Source: JABMQF01 sp964563755 (lineage in GTDB: Archaea; Nanobdellota; Nanobdellia; Woesearchaeales; UBA11576). Taken from it: a stretch of 64,000 bases of DNA. A program made the translations under genes and the position numbers. The DNA lies in assembly GCA_964563755.1 (NCBI GenBank), contig CAZLYC010000006.1, forward strand, positions 35,887 to 99,886, written 5' to 3'. Within the stretch, counting starts at the first letter, position 1. Each line of letters opens with the position of its first letter. Positions 15,521 to 24,682 of the stretch are shown here, in pieces. The notes beneath the pieces were generated by a model. That model had not been told where the DNA came from and did not search any database. It was given only the letters and a program-made list of their open reading frames with translations.

Positions 15521-15629
15521 GCAGCGCTGCCACTACAGCTCGCTTCTACAGGGATATAGATTCTTTGTCTAAGTACACAGTTCATTAGAACTGTGTTTCT
15601 ACAGCTCGCAGTGGTATTGGCAGCGCTGC
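15521..15629 (-). repeat. Type A hairpin element A4
   Basis: Read on the minus strand, GCAGCGCTGCCAATACC pairs with TGTAGTGGCAGCGCTGC (17 positions, two mismatches). A 3-nt bulge ACT precedes GCGAGCT, which faces AGCGAGC. The loop has GTGTACTTAGAC. It lies downstream of, and sense to, the minus-strand gene ending at 15686. Confidence 0.85.
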
Positions 15630-15685
15630 TATTAGGTGAATTGCCAAAAGAAATAATGATATAAAAAAATATTTTAATAAAAAAA

Positions 15686-16426
15686 TTACTTGTTCATGAA
15701 GTTCTCGCGTATGAACGTCGCCATAGTCTCGTTTCCTGCTGAGACATAGATGTCGTACGCTGTCTTGACAAGACCTTGCCTCATGCATTCGTCGCCAAGC
15801 TTTGTGAGCCTGTCAGGGTCTCCTGCCAGCTGGTAGGCTTTTGCCGCGTAGTTGAAGAACGGATGCTTGAAGCAGCTGTCTCCTAGCTGTATGAGCTTCT
15901 CTTTGCTGTCGAGGAACGAGAATATCTCGAGTGCCGAGTCCCATTTCTCGCGCTTCATGCACTCATCTCCCACTATGATGAGCTTCGACCTTTCGTTAAG
16001 TGCCTTGAATGCTTTTATCGCGTCTGAGAATCTGCTTTCTTTTATGCATTTATCGCCTATTCTTGAGAGCTTGCCCTTGTCTTCAGAGAGGACGTACATG
16101 TCGACTGCCTCTGCGAACTGGCCGATGTTCTCATAGTTCTCGCCTATCTTCGCGAGCCTTTCCTTGTTGCCTACGAACATGAATGCCTTGACTGCCTGGG
16201 CTATCTTTCCTTTCCTGAGGCACTCTTCACCGACTTCGTTCAGAAGTTGTTCGCGTGTCTCCTGGTCGAACATTGAGAGGTTCATCGATTCGATGCCCTT
16301 GTCAATCAACGCAGGGACAAGTTTGCCGAAATTCTTTGTGTTAGAAGACGATTTGGAAGTCGTCTGTTTCACGCTGTCAAGCGTGCTTCCTACCACTCTT
16401 TTTACGATAGGATCGTATTCCGCCAT
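15686..16426 (-). CDS. Alpha-helical repeat (TPR-like) protein
   Basis: 246 residues made, after a variable N-terminus, of about five units of roughly 30 residues with the pattern xKLxxIGDxCxKxxxFxxAIKAFxxL (for example LSRIGDKCIKESRFSDAIKAF and LIQLGDSCFKHPFFNYAAKAY). Alternating helix A/helix B character and conserved Gly-Asp-Cys and Ala-Ala positions indicate a TPR-like superhelix used for protein binding. No catalytic motif, signal peptide or membrane helix is seen. GAGGTAAT precedes the ATG and GTTTATAAAC near 16488 is the TATA. Partner unknown. Confidence 0.7.
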   Translation of the reverse strand: MAEYDPIVKRVVGSTLDSVKQTTSKSSSNTKNFGKLVPALIDKGIESMNLSMFDQETREQLLNEVGEECLRKGKIAQAVKAFMFVGNKERLAKIGENYENIGQFAEAVDMYVLSEDKGKLSRIGDKCIKESRFSDAIKAFKALNERSKLIIVGDECMKREKWDSALEIFSFLDSKEKLIQLGDSCFKHPFFNYAAKAYQLAGDPDRLTKLGDECMRQGLVKTAYDIYVSAGNETMATFIRENFMNK

Positions 16427-16586
16427 GTTGCATTACCTCTGTTTTTTCTTTTATTATAATGGATTTTGCCTAAGCATTCCTTGTTTATAAACATATCTTT
16501 TTTGTTTTCACTCGAGAGTTTTTAAAATAACTGTGCTTAAAAAATGAGAATTGAAAAAGTAATAAAAAATTATTTAAAAAAAATAT

Positions 16587-17426
16587 TTAGAACTCGACCT
16601 CGAGCTCAGGTGCCCTGTTTACATCCTTGACTGTGACAGTCACTTCCTGTGAAACAGTCGATATACCGTCGCTGACTGATACTGTGACTTTATGTTCACC
16701 AGAATCAGCGTAGCCTGCTTCCTTTGTGTTGGATGTCATCCAGCCAGAGTATGTGAAGGTAAGCTTGTCGCCATCCTTGTCTGTCGCCCTTGGCGAGAAA
16801 ACGACTTTCTCTCCTTCATTGACTGTTACGTCTGCAATCTTCTCGAGCTCTGGCTTGTTGTTCTTTGGGTCTACAACTATCTTTATCTGCTTTGTAGTTG
16901 TTGCCTTTCCGTCAGTTACTGTTATCTCAGGGTAATATACTCCTGCATCACCGACTCTTGTCTGCCATCTGCCTGCGCTGTCCAGAGGCTCGTCAAAAGT
17001 GTATTTGAGTTCGTCTCCGTCGGCATCTGTTGCTTTGACATTGAGCTTAACAAGGTCTCCCTCTGTGACTGAAAGTGTCGGTAGGTTCTCATCGACAACT
17101 ATTGCCCTGTATGGTGACTGCTTGAGCTCTGTTGTAGTCTTTTCTTCAACAACTTCCTCAGTTACAGCCTCTCCTACTGGCTTGTATGCAGATTTTGTTT
17201 CAGTTGCTTCTTCAGCCCCTTCTACATCTTCTTCTGCAGCCTCTTCATCAGCCCAGAAATCCTCACTGTCTTCTGTGTCATCCTCAAGGTCAGACACATC
17301 TATCTCAACTTCCTCGACAGCATCTCCTGTCGGAGAGTCTGGTGCCTTGTAACCTTGGCAACCGAGAATTGAGAGCAGCATTAGCGTGACGCCAAGAACT
17401 GCGAATACTGATAGATTCCTACTCAT
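16587..17426 (-). CDS. Lipoprotein with two cadherin/PKD-like beta domains
   Basis: 279 residues. The signal ends in a lipobox (LLSILGC, Cys about residue 23), so the protein is probably lipid-anchored. A strongly acidic spacer (residues 35-100) is followed by two Ig/cadherin-like domains, each with a calcium-type DADGD or DKDGD motif (VKATDADGDELKYTF and ATDKDGDKLTFTY) and a VTDGKATTT/VSDGISTVS strand. An extracellular structural or binding protein is inferred. Start ATG follows GAGGTGG; TATA TTTATATACG near 17500 gives a leader of about 50 nt. Confidence 0.8.
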   Translation of the reverse strand: MSRNLSVFAVLGVTLMLLSILGCQGYKAPDSPTGDAVEEVEIDVSDLEDDTEDSEDFWADEEAAEEDVEGAEEATETKSAYKPVGEAVTEEVVEEKTTTELKQSPYRAIVVDENLPTLSVTEGDLVKLNVKATDADGDELKYTFDEPLDSAGRWQTRVGDAGVYYPEITVTDGKATTTKQIKIVVDPKNNKPELEKIADVTVNEGEKVVFSPRATDKDGDKLTFTYSGWMTSNTKEAGYADSGEHKVTVSVSDGISTVSQEVTVTVKDVNRAPELEVEF

Positions 17427-17623
17427 CTAAAAACCACCTCGCGATTTTTTCAGCATGATTATGCTTTTTTATCATTCCAGAATAGAGCATTCGTATATAA
17501 ATTTTATGGTAGTAACAATTTTGCGTAAGTAGTCATCATATAGAGACTATTGGAATATCATTTGTTTCGTCTCAACATTATGGTAAAAAATATATTTATA
17601 CATCAGAGAGTTTTTGCCATATC

Positions 17624-20098
17624 ATGATTCTGAAATCGCTCCGCCTGAAGAACATACGCAGCTATACTGACCAGAGGATTGAGTTTCCAAAAGGATCCAT
17701 ACTTCTCGCAGGGGATATAGGCAGCGGGAAATCATCCATACTGCAGGCAGTGGAGTTCGCTTTGTTCGGCGCAAGGCGTGACTCTTCAGGAGATGCCCTC
17801 TTGAGGAAAGGTGAACGGGAAGGAGAGGTCGAGCTGAGCCTTGAGCTTGATGGCTCCGCTATAATAATACAGAGAAGGCTCAAGAGACAGAAGGATTCTG
17901 TAGGCCAGGAGTCTGGATTCATAATGCTGGATGGCAACAAGACAGAAGGGACAGCAATAGAGTTGAAATCAAAAGTTCTCGGGCTTATAGGCTACCCGAA
18001 GGAGCTTCTGACAAAGTCAAAATCACTGATATATCGTTTCACAGTATATACTCCACAGGAGGAGATGAAGCAGATCCTCTCAGGCGCGGATGAAGAGAGG
18101 ATAGATACGCTGAGGAAGGTATTCGGCATAGACCGTTACAAGAACCTTTCAAGAAACGCTGAATTGTATATACGGAGCATAAAGGAGAAGAAGAAGGAGC
18201 TTTCAGGTATTATGCTCGGTCTTGATGAGAAAAAGAAAGAGGTTGATATCAGGAAAGCGGATATTGATAGGCTTGAGAGATCAAGGCTCAAGCTGCTTCC
18301 GCTGCTTGACAGGGCATCAGCAAATAAGGCAAAAGTAAGAGAGGAGATTGCAGAAACAGAGAAAAAGATGATGATGCTCCACGAGCTAAGGAAAAAAGTC
18401 GAGCTACAGGATGCGCGTTTCATGGAGATAATGCGCAACAGGAACAAGAACAAGTCAGACTTGGATGCTGTAGAGGCATCAATATCTTCTATCAAATCGA
18501 AGCTCCAGCAGTCAAATGCGGACAGCACAGCATATCCTGCTGTCGATGTTGTTGAGAAGGAAATATCTGCATATGAAAAAGACATAGCTATACTATCACG
18601 GACAATCACCGAGCTTTCAGAGAGGAGAAAGCATGTCGACAGGCGTGCGGAAGAGCTGAAGAAGGAAATCGAGGCCAAATCTTCAAGGATCAGCATCTCA
18701 AGAGAGAAGGAAATCCTCTATAAGACGCTGCTTGATGAGTTGAAGGACAAGGATATCATATCAAAGGCGATTGAAGAGGTCGGCATGAAACTGAAGGATG
18801 CTGAAATGATTATAGTAGAGCTTGACTCGAGAAAGAGGCAGTCAGAGTCCCTTAAGGACAGCATCTCATCGATGGATGTATGCCCGACCTGCCGCCAGGA
18901 AGTGAGCCTTGTGCACAAGCAGGCTATACTACAAGAAGAAGAGAGGAAGATAAGCAAGATTTCTTCTGAGATGAAAGCTCTCAATACAGAAAAAGAGCGC
19001 ATCAAAGCGATGCTAAACTCTCATGATAACCGACTTAAGATACTTAATGAGAAAGAGCGAAGGCTAGCAGCGGTCGATGCCGAGCTTGCCAATGCAAATG
19101 CCCTGAAAACAGAGCTTGAAAGCATAAAAAAGTCGCGCGCGACCCTTGACACTGAGAACGCAACCATAATTTCAGCGCTTGCAGGGCTTGATCAGCAGGT
19201 GATAGACAGCAAGTCAAAGTCGCTTGAGGAAAAGAAGGCACTGCTGAAAGCAATCAACAGGCACAATATTGAACTTAAGGAGATTCAGCACAACAAAGCG
19301 ATGCTTGAAGACAAGCAGCGCATGAAGGACGGCCTATTGAAGATCCAGGATCAGATAAAGGAAGAGATCAAGCAGGTGAATATCAAGAAGCTCAAGCTTA
19401 ATGATGAGATCTGCAGGAACCTTTCTGTCGAAGTTGAGTTCAAGCAGAAGAGGGTTGAATTCGAGAAACTTCTTGACGAGGAGAAGAAACTTGAATTGAG
19501 GCTCGGAGAACTCAGCAAGGAGATTGAAGGCATCAGCAGGCACGTATCGAGCCTTGATAATGATATCATGGTGAAAGAGAATGCATTTAGAAGGCACGAA
19601 TCGCTGACTGCGGTGCAGGAATGGCTTGAGAAGATGTTCCTGAACCTGATGATGACTATGGAGAAGCATATAATGGCCCGCGTCCATACCCAGTTCAGCG
19701 AGCTGTTCTCAAAATGGTTCAGCCTGCTGATAGAAGACCAGGGGATATCTGTGCGGATTGATGAAAGTTTCTCTCCTATAATAAATCAGAACGGGCATGA
19801 TACTAACATGGATCATCTCAGCGGAGGCGAGAAGACATCTATAGCTCTTGCCTACAGGCTTGCATTGAACAAAGTGATTAACGATATGATGAGCAGCATC
19901 AAGACTCGAGGCATAATAATGCTTGACGAGCCGACAGACGGCTTTTCCTCAGAGCAGCTCGACAAAGTGAGGACTGTCCTGGAAGAGCTTGATGTCAAGC
20001 AGATGATAATAGTTTCGCATGAGTCGAAGATAGAATCTTTTGTTGAACACATAATCCGTGTGCAGAAGGACGAGCATGTTAGTAAGATTATTTCTTGA
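17624..20098 (+). CDS. rad50: Rad50-like SMC-family DNA repair ATPase
   Basis: 824 residues with the Rad50 layout. N-terminal Walker A (LLAGDIGSGKSSIL, about residue 30-40) is followed by a long coiled coil, a CPTCRQE zinc hook near residue 420, the return coiled coil, then signature LSGGEKTSIALAYRLAL and Walker B IIMLDEPTDGFSSEQ near the end. With Mre11 it tethers and processes double-strand breaks. No mre11, herA or nurA gene is next to it here, although these often cluster in archaea, so the partner must lie elsewhere. TATA (TATATTTATAC) at about 17590 and a short leader support the ATG at 17624. Confidence 0.93.
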   Translation: MILKSLRLKNIRSYTDQRIEFPKGSILLAGDIGSGKSSILQAVEFALFGARRDSSGDALLRKGEREGEVELSLELDGSAIIIQRRLKRQKDSVGQESGFIMLDGNKTEGTAIELKSKVLGLIGYPKELLTKSKSLIYRFTVYTPQEEMKQILSGADEERIDTLRKVFGIDRYKNLSRNAELYIRSIKEKKKELSGIMLGLDEKKKEVDIRKADIDRLERSRLKLLPLLDRASANKAKVREEIAETEKKMMMLHELRKKVELQDARFMEIMRNRNKNKSDLDAVEASISSIKSKLQQSNADSTAYPAVDVVEKEISAYEKDIAILSRTITELSERRKHVDRRAEELKKEIEAKSSRISISREKEILYKTLLDELKDKDIISKAIEEVGMKLKDAEMIIVELDSRKRQSESLKDSISSMDVCPTCRQEVSLVHKQAILQEEERKISKISSEMKALNTEKERIKAMLNSHDNRLKILNEKERRLAAVDAELANANALKTELESIKKSRATLDTENATIISALAGLDQQVIDSKSKSLEEKKALLKAINRHNIELKEIQHNKAMLEDKQRMKDGLLKIQDQIKEEIKQVNIKKLKLNDEICRNLSVEVEFKQKRVEFEKLLDEEKKLELRLGELSKEIEGISRHVSSLDNDIMVKENAFRRHESLTAVQEWLEKMFLNLMMTMEKHIMARVHTQFSELFSKWFSLLIEDQGISVRIDESFSPIINQNGHDTNMDHLSGGEKTSIALAYRLALNKVINDMMSSIKTRGIIMLDEPTDGFSSEQLDKVRTVLEELDVKQMIIVSHESKIESFVEHIIRVQKDEHVSKIIS

Positions 20099-20125
20099 AC
20101 AGAATTTTTAAAGAAAAAATAAAAA

Positions 20126-20199
20126 TGGGGCTACGAGGATTCGAACCCCGGTCGGACGCACCCCAAGCGCCAGTGATAGCCAAGCTACACTATAGCCCC
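20126..20199 (-). tRNA. tRNA-Pro(GGG)
   Basis: The minus strand folds as a cloverleaf: acceptor GGGGCTA/TAGCCCC, anticodon stem GGCGC/GCGTC around the loop TTGGGGT (anticodon GGG), T arm CGGGG-TTCGAAT-CCTCG, discriminator A. No CCA is encoded and no intron is seen. A T-rich run (TTTTTATTTTTTC) follows directly as terminator, and TTTAAATA lies about 30 bases upstream. Confidence 0.93.
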
Positions 20200-20256
20200 G
20201 ATATGAAACCAAGAAAACAACAAGTCTTATTTAAAGGTTATTTAAGAATATAAAAA

Positions 20257-20577
20257 TCATTGTCTTTTCTTTATGCTCATCTTTCTTGTAACGATAATGA
20301 GGAATATCGCAAAGAAAGCGAACACTATGAACAGTATTGAACTCATTCCTGAGAATCTGCTTGATTCTTGTGATGCTGCGTCATAGACAGATAATCCGGT
20401 TATTACAGGGTTGTCTATCAATGTCTTGAGGACAGTGAATACCATGAGAACACCTATTATCACTATCATTCCAGTCTTCCAGCTCAGGTATCTCCTACTA
20501 AGGCTGCTGAGATGCTGTGGAGGTATGTCTTCCGGTGAAGGCACAAACATGTTCTTTCCAAGAGCTCTTCCTTTCAT
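20257..20577 (-). CDS. Small two-helix membrane protein
   Basis: 106 residues. A polar N-terminus is followed by a hydrophobic helix (TGMIVIIGVLMVFTVLKTLI, residues about 35-54), a loop with a PVITGLSVYDA motif, a second helix (SSILFIVFAFFAIFLIIV, about 80-97) and a basic KMSIKKRQ tail that should be cytoplasmic. The TGLSVYDA loop resembles the TGFSVSD-type segment after the first helix of the subtilase at 35.3 kb and similar archaeal secreted proteins. No family was recognised. Confidence 0.6.
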   Translation of the reverse strand: MKGRALGKNMFVPSPEDIPPQHLSSLSRRYLSWKTGMIVIIGVLMVFTVLKTLIDNPVITGLSVYDAASQESSRFSGMSSILFIVFAFFAIFLIIVTRKMSIKKRQ

Positions 20578-20653
20578 AAGAATTCCATAAATATTTCCAG
20601 TATTTAAACATTTTCTTTAAAAAGAGAAGGCAAGAGCAGAGAATCAATTTGCA

Positions 20654-20756
20654 GCACTGCCACCGCACTAGCGAGCTATCTACTATGCTGTCAGATTAAT
20701 GGTGTACTTAGATATCTACCCTGATTTTCTATCGAAGCGAGCTGCCGTGGCGGTGC
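20654..20756 (+). repeat. Type A hairpin element A2
   Basis: GCACTGCCACCGCA pairs with TGCCGTGGCGGTGC (14 positions, one C.C mismatch and one G.T wobble). Bulge CTA, then GCGAGCT opposite AGCGAGC. Loop motif GTGTACTTAGAT. It lies between divergent genes and is followed by B4 on the opposite strand. Confidence 0.85.
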
Positions 20757-20769
20757 GAACTTTTATGTT

Positions 20770-20864
20770 GCAATGCCGCGCTCGCATTGATTGTTGCTCT
20801 GTTGTTGTTTGCCCAACTGCGTCATGTTCCGTTGTTGCTACTGCTGCTCGCAAGGCGGCATTGC
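20770..20864 (-). repeat. Type B hairpin element B4
   Basis: On the minus strand a perfect stem GCAATGCCGC/GCGGCATTGC, bulge CTT, GCGAGC boxes on both sides, and loop GCAGTTGGGCA followed by AACAACAACA. Together with A2 it forms a 211-bp composite. Confidence 0.85.
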
Positions 20865-20974
20865 TCTTTATTCGGGCTCTGCTACCCGCATTTACGGCTA
20901 TTATAAGAAGTATGAAAGAAAGATTTATAAATAATATTTACTGTGGGATGGCTATTCCCGAAGAGGTGCCCACC

Positions 20975-22471
20975 ATGGAGAAAAGAGTGTTTTTGCTATT
21001 GTCTATAGCTATTCTTATATGCAGCGCTTTCGCATATGCAGAAGTCATTCCAGCGCCGCCGTTCTTCATCAGCCTTGAAGCTGTGAACAACAAGATTGCA
21101 GACCCTGTGAAGGACTATGCTGAGTTCTATGTTGTTGTCGAGAACAAAGGCGAGATAAAAGATACATTCAAGCTTCTTTATCTTGAGGACCCTAAGTGGT
21201 CTTTCCAGGCGTTGCCTGATCCTATAAGCAGGCAGATAACTGTGCTGCCCGGCGAGACAGGCAAAATACACATCCTTGTCAAGGGTAATGTCGGGTATGG
21301 GATGCATTGGATAAGGGTTTCTGTAGAATCTGTGAAGACAGGGAAGATATCGGAGGATGTTATGAAGATCCAGGTTGGAAAGAGTGTGCCTTACGTCACT
21401 CCAGAGCCTGATTTTGACGTAGATGTTTCTGTTCCTTCTCAGATGGACCCGAAAGGGACTTACACAATACTTGTCAACTTGAAGAATAATAATGCGAGGC
21501 TTCTTGAGGATGTTGATATCAAGCTATCAAGCAGCATAGTCAATGAAGAGACAAAAGCGACTGTCAATCCTAACGAGACCAAGAGCGCTTCTTTTGCAGT
21601 GCTCCTTATGGACAACATAATGCCCCAGCAAGACCAGCTGCACGTCGTCGTCACATACCAGAACGAGACGTTCTATGAGGGCGACCACAATTTCGAGGTC
21701 GTCGAGTACATGCCTCCTTTCAAGACTGATGTGAAGGTCGAGAAGAAGTTCCTGAGGCAGGTCAGGACTATAACAATAACTAATGATGGCAATGTCTTAA
21801 AAGATGATGCTGTGAAGATAGAGACGTCTCTTAAGGAGAAGTTCTTCTCAAGAGCAGTGCCTAAATTCAGCACAGTGAAGGAAAACGGGAAGTATTACTT
21901 CTCATGGCCTGCTTCTCTTCAGCCGAATGAGTCGATGGAGATAAAGCTGACCACAAGCTACAGGATACTGTTGCTTTTTGCGCTTGCCATACTTGTCTGG
22001 CTCGGATACAGGCTCGCGACTTCAAACCCCTTAGTGGTGATGAAGAAGGTGACCGCGGTCAGGAAACATAATGGCGCGATATCTGATTTCTCTGTCGTGA
22101 TAAAGCTAAAGAACAGGGGGAACGAGAAAGTATCCACAATAAGGGTCATTGAGCGGGTGCCGAGGATGGTCAAGCTCAAGCAGGATTCTTTTGAAGGTTC
22201 TATGCATCCTGTGAAGATGCACACGCATGACAGGGAAGGCGCGTTGTTGGAGTACAGGTTCGGTGAGATTTCGCCAGGTGATGAGCGTATAATAAAGTAC
22301 AAGGTCTATTCTGCCTTGCAGATATTCGGCTTGTTCACAATGAAGCCTACTGTCGCGGAGTTCCTGACAAAGAAGGGGGCCAAGAGGACTTCACGCTCTA
22401 ACAGCGTGACTGTGGGTTCTGATGAGCCTGCACCCAAGGCTAATATCGTTCTTAATGCGAAGAAGAAATAG
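20975..22471 (+). CDS. Secreted/membrane beta-domain protein with C-terminal cytoplasmic region
   Basis: 498 residues from ATG 20975, chosen because GAGGTG lies six bases upstream, the TATA (GATTTATAAATA, about 20920-20935) fits, and a signal peptide follows at once (EKRVFLLLSIAILICSAFAYA). The outside part has NEW3/COG1361-like beta domains (FYVVVENKGEIKDTFKLL, LVNLKNNNARLLEDVDI, ITNDGNVLKDDAVKI). One transmembrane helix (ILLLFALAILVWLGYRLA, about residue 330) separates it from a roughly 150-residue domain with a similar beta signature (VVIKLKNRGNEKVSTIRVIER) and a basic tail. This is the COG1361 S-layer/transport-linked type; no enzyme motif. Longer frames upstream run through the repeat elements and are not believed. 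Confidence 0.8.
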   Translation: MEKRVFLLLSIAILICSAFAYAEVIPAPPFFISLEAVNNKIADPVKDYAEFYVVVENKGEIKDTFKLLYLEDPKWSFQALPDPISRQITVLPGETGKIHILVKGNVGYGMHWIRVSVESVKTGKISEDVMKIQVGKSVPYVTPEPDFDVDVSVPSQMDPKGTYTILVNLKNNNARLLEDVDIKLSSSIVNEETKATVNPNETKSASFAVLLMDNIMPQQDQLHVVVTYQNETFYEGDHNFEVVEYMPPFKTDVKVEKKFLRQVRTITITNDGNVLKDDAVKIETSLKEKFFSRAVPKFSTVKENGKYYFSWPASLQPNESMEIKLTTSYRILLLFALAILVWLGYRLATSNPLVVMKKVTAVRKHNGAISDFSVVIKLKNRGNEKVSTIRVIERVPRMVKLKQDSFEGSMHPVKMHTHDREGALLEYRFGEISPGDERIIKYKVYSALQIFGLFTMKPTVAEFLTKKGAKRTSRSNSVTVGSDEPAPKANIVLNAKKK

Positions 22472-22507
22472 ATATAAAATAATTTAAAATATTTTTTTAT
22501 TCTATTT

Positions 22508-23086
22508 TTATCTGTTTCCGAAGTAGAAGAACTTCTCTATGGATACGTCTTCGGATTTGTAGCTGCCGCTCCTTGCGTGCGCTGTACTGGTCGTTGGCTG
22601 CGGCCTTACTGAATGAGAAGGTATCTCGCTTCCTGGCTTGAACTGTGTCTGGCCTTCCTTGGCGTCCTTGTTCTTCAGAGGAGGAGAGACAACAGGGTTC
22701 TCCTTCAGGTTCTTGACCTGCTCTTTAAGGTCTGCAAGGTCAGTGAGCATGCTCATGATCTTGAGCGATAGGTCTCTCATCTGTTCGCCGTGGACATTGA
22801 CTATACTAGTCATCTTGCTAAGAGTCGTCTGCTGCTGTCCGACGAGCTTTTCAAACTCTCTCATAAGTTCGTCTTGCGGCACATTGCTGCTTACAGTGAA
22901 ACTTTCCTGCACAGGCGGGAGGGATTCTGCCTGCATCGTAACAGCAGGGGATACTAAGTCTGCCGCGCCGGACTCTACCTGCTGTGCAGCTTTTCTCATC
23001 GCATCATCCATCGTCGTTGATTGACCGTGCTTCATGAGCTCTCGGGCCAGGTTGCTTATCTTCTGGAATTTAGAAATATCGTCCAT
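22508..23086 (-). CDS. Hypothetical coiled-coil protein
   Basis: 192 residues. A helical N-terminus (FQKISNLARELMKHGQS and TTMDDAMRKAAQQ) is followed by a Ser/Pro/Val linker, a coiled coil (LMREFEKLVGQQQTTLSKMTS, then MSMLTDLADLKEQVKNLKEN) and a disordered tail ending in the conserved-looking SIEKFFYFGNR. No catalytic motif. GAGGTG six bases before the ATG supports the start. Last gene of the 25471-22508 operon (32-bp gap). Confidence 0.65.
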   Translation of the reverse strand: MDDISKFQKISNLARELMKHGQSTTMDDAMRKAAQQVESGAADLVSPAVTMQAESLPPVQESFTVSSNVPQDELMREFEKLVGQQQTTLSKMTSIVNVHGEQMRDLSLKIMSMLTDLADLKEQVKNLKENPVVSPPLKNKDAKEGQTQFKPGSEIPSHSVRPQPTTSTAHARSGSYKSEDVSIEKFFYFGNR

Positions 23087-23118
23087 TTCCTACACCTCAT
23101 GTCTGCCTCTCTTGATGT

Positions 23119-24138
23119 CTAAAAGCCTAATCTCTGGAGCATTTCTAGGTCCCTTAATATATTAATCTTTTCTTTTTCAAAATGCGTGAATACCAAGTGC
23201 ACTTTGTTGATATCTATCCTCTCGGCGCCTGCTTCAAGCTTGAGTATTTCATGCAGCTGTTTCAGGCTGAGCTTCGCCTTTTTAAGCAGCGCATGGTCTT
23301 TCTTGTCGACAAGCTCCCACTTCTGTATGTTCCTGCGTATCTTCTCAAGGTAATCACGAAATATCTGCATGTCCTCTATGTGTATCTGAAGCAGCCTTTT
23401 TGCTTTTACATCATGCTTCTTGGTCCTCTCGCTGCGAAGCAGGCTTACTATTTGTGATATATCTTCTATCTCTTTGCGTATCAAATCATCTTCCTGTCTA
23501 AGCATATCTGGCGAGAACCGGTGGTGTTGCTTCCTGAATATCTCTTTGAATGTTTTTTCAGAACTTCCGAGAGTATCGGCGATTTCAGGAATGTGCTGCT
23601 TGAGTTTTGCTATACTTACATGCCATCCTTTGCCAGGTGTATGCGCAAGCCTGTGCTCTTTCATCTCTTCTATCACGTATCTTACTGCGTGGTCTCTTGT
23701 ATCATGTGCGTTTCTCATTCGTAAGAAACGTTTCATAATGTCAAGGTATTGGTTCTGGCATTTTATAGAATCATACATGCGAGGATGATTGCTGTTGGCG
23801 AAAGCATGATATACATATAGTTCTGCTGCGATGAACAATGCTCTCTGTTTTCGTACATGGTTGTCGCCGAGGCCTCTTGTCACGACAATCACATTCCCGA
23901 TATTGCCATGCCTCGCCTTGTCTATGCCGCTTGGCTCAAATTCCCACATTTTTGTGGCGCCGAGAGATGCGTGCTTCAGTATTATCTGGGATGTGCTGAC
24001 ATGCGCAGGCTTGAGCTGCTGCTTGCGCTTCATTGTCTTGTATATCTTTGACAGATAAGAATTTATCTCAAGCGCTATAAGCCGCTTGTAACCCTCTTTC
24101 TCTTCCTTGCTCATCATTCCGTATATTTGTCTTATCAT
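23119..24138 (-). CDS. Hypothetical basic helical protein
   Basis: About 339 residues, rich in Lys, Arg, His and helix formers; no signal peptide or membrane helix. Segments such as HVRKQRALFIAAELYVYHAFA and GKGWHVSIAKLKQHIPEIADTL (reminiscent of a helix-turn-helix) suggest nucleic-acid binding, but I recognise no family. The frame also opens at a TTG at 24201, inside the gene upstream, without a ribosome site; ATG 24138 avoids the overlap and is preferred, though uncertain. Third gene of the minus-strand operon. Confidence 0.6.
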   Translation of the reverse strand: MIRQIYGMMSKEEKEGYKRLIALEINSYLSKIYKTMKRKQQLKPAHVSTSQIILKHASLGATKMWEFEPSGIDKARHGNIGNVIVVTRGLGDNHVRKQRALFIAAELYVYHAFANSNHPRMYDSIKCQNQYLDIMKRFLRMRNAHDTRDHAVRYVIEEMKEHRLAHTPGKGWHVSIAKLKQHIPEIADTLGSSEKTFKEIFRKQHHRFSPDMLRQEDDLIRKEIEDISQIVSLLRSERTKKHDVKAKRLLQIHIEDMQIFRDYLEKIRRNIQKWELVDKKDHALLKKAKLSLKQLHEILKLEAGAERIDINKVHLVFTHFEKEKINILRDLEMLQRLGF

Positions 24139-24169
24139 GTTTTGTCTTATCCTGTTCAGTCTTGTAAAA

Positions 24170-24661
24170 TCATATTGTCGTGCTGAACTTTTCGCTTCCA
24201 AGATATATCAGCCGTTTCTTGTCATTGTTATTCTGTTCTTTTATTACCTTGCCGACAAAGAATATGTGGTCTCCGGCATCGAAAGCGTCTATGACTTCGC
24301 ATTCAAGGAATGCTGATGCTTCTCCTATCCTGCAGCAGTCTATTGTCTCGCATTCTTCTTTTGTGAGTCCTGACTTCATGAATTTGTCGACGTGCATGCC
24401 TGAGTTCTTTCCGCAGAATATGACTTTTTCCTTGAGTTCATGCGGGACGAAATTGACGGCGAATACCTTGCTTTCCTGTATCAGTGCGCATGAGAATCTG
24501 GACTTGCCTATGGAAATCCCATATAGCTTTGGGTCGAAACTGAGAGGACTGTGCCATGCAACTGTCATGATGTTGTCTTTGGTCATCTCTTTCCCGAACA
24601 GGCTGGTCTTTCCTCTTGTGCTTACAATTACCGCCTGTGCAGGGTATGGCGAGTCGAACAT
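24170..24661 (-). CDS. Flavin reductase-like FMN-binding protein
   Basis: 163 residues with the split-barrel fold of the DIM6/NTAB (flavin reductase-like) family: the N-terminal PAQAVIVSTRG strand, MTVAWHSPLSFDPKLYGISIG with the conserved SPxS/FxPPL-type core, FAVNFVPHELKE, and FLECEVIDAFDAGDHIFFVGKV near the end. These proteins bind FMN and reduce flavins or act as flavoprotein oxidoreductases. SD GAGGTGG eight bases before the ATG. Second gene of the operon; why it sits with a DUF1189-like membrane protein is unclear. Confidence 0.85.
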   Translation of the reverse strand: MFDSPYPAQAVIVSTRGKTSLFGKEMTKDNIMTVAWHSPLSFDPKLYGISIGKSRFSCALIQESKVFAVNFVPHELKEKVIFCGKNSGMHVDKFMKSGLTKEECETIDCCRIGEASAFLECEVIDAFDAGDHIFFVGKVIKEQNNNDKKRLIYLGSEKFSTTI

Positions 24662-24682
24662 GGCAAAACCACCTCAAGAGGT

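Noticed and set aside
15420..15629. Kink-turn interpretation of the hairpin elements
   Set aside because: A 3-nt bulge next to tandem G.A resembles a k-turn, but two G-C pairs lie between bulge and G.A pairs, so it is not a canonical k-turn. Shifting the register breaks more pairs than it makes.
20654..20864. Integron attC-like recombination sites
   Set aside because: Variable stems with fixed motifs recall attC, but there are no GTTRRRY/RYYYAAC boxes, no IntI gene and no cassette array.
20699..20974. N-terminal extension of the surface protein at 20975
   Set aside because: The in-frame extension is a translation of hairpin elements A2/B4 and the promoter; signal peptide, SD and TATA all place the start at 20975.
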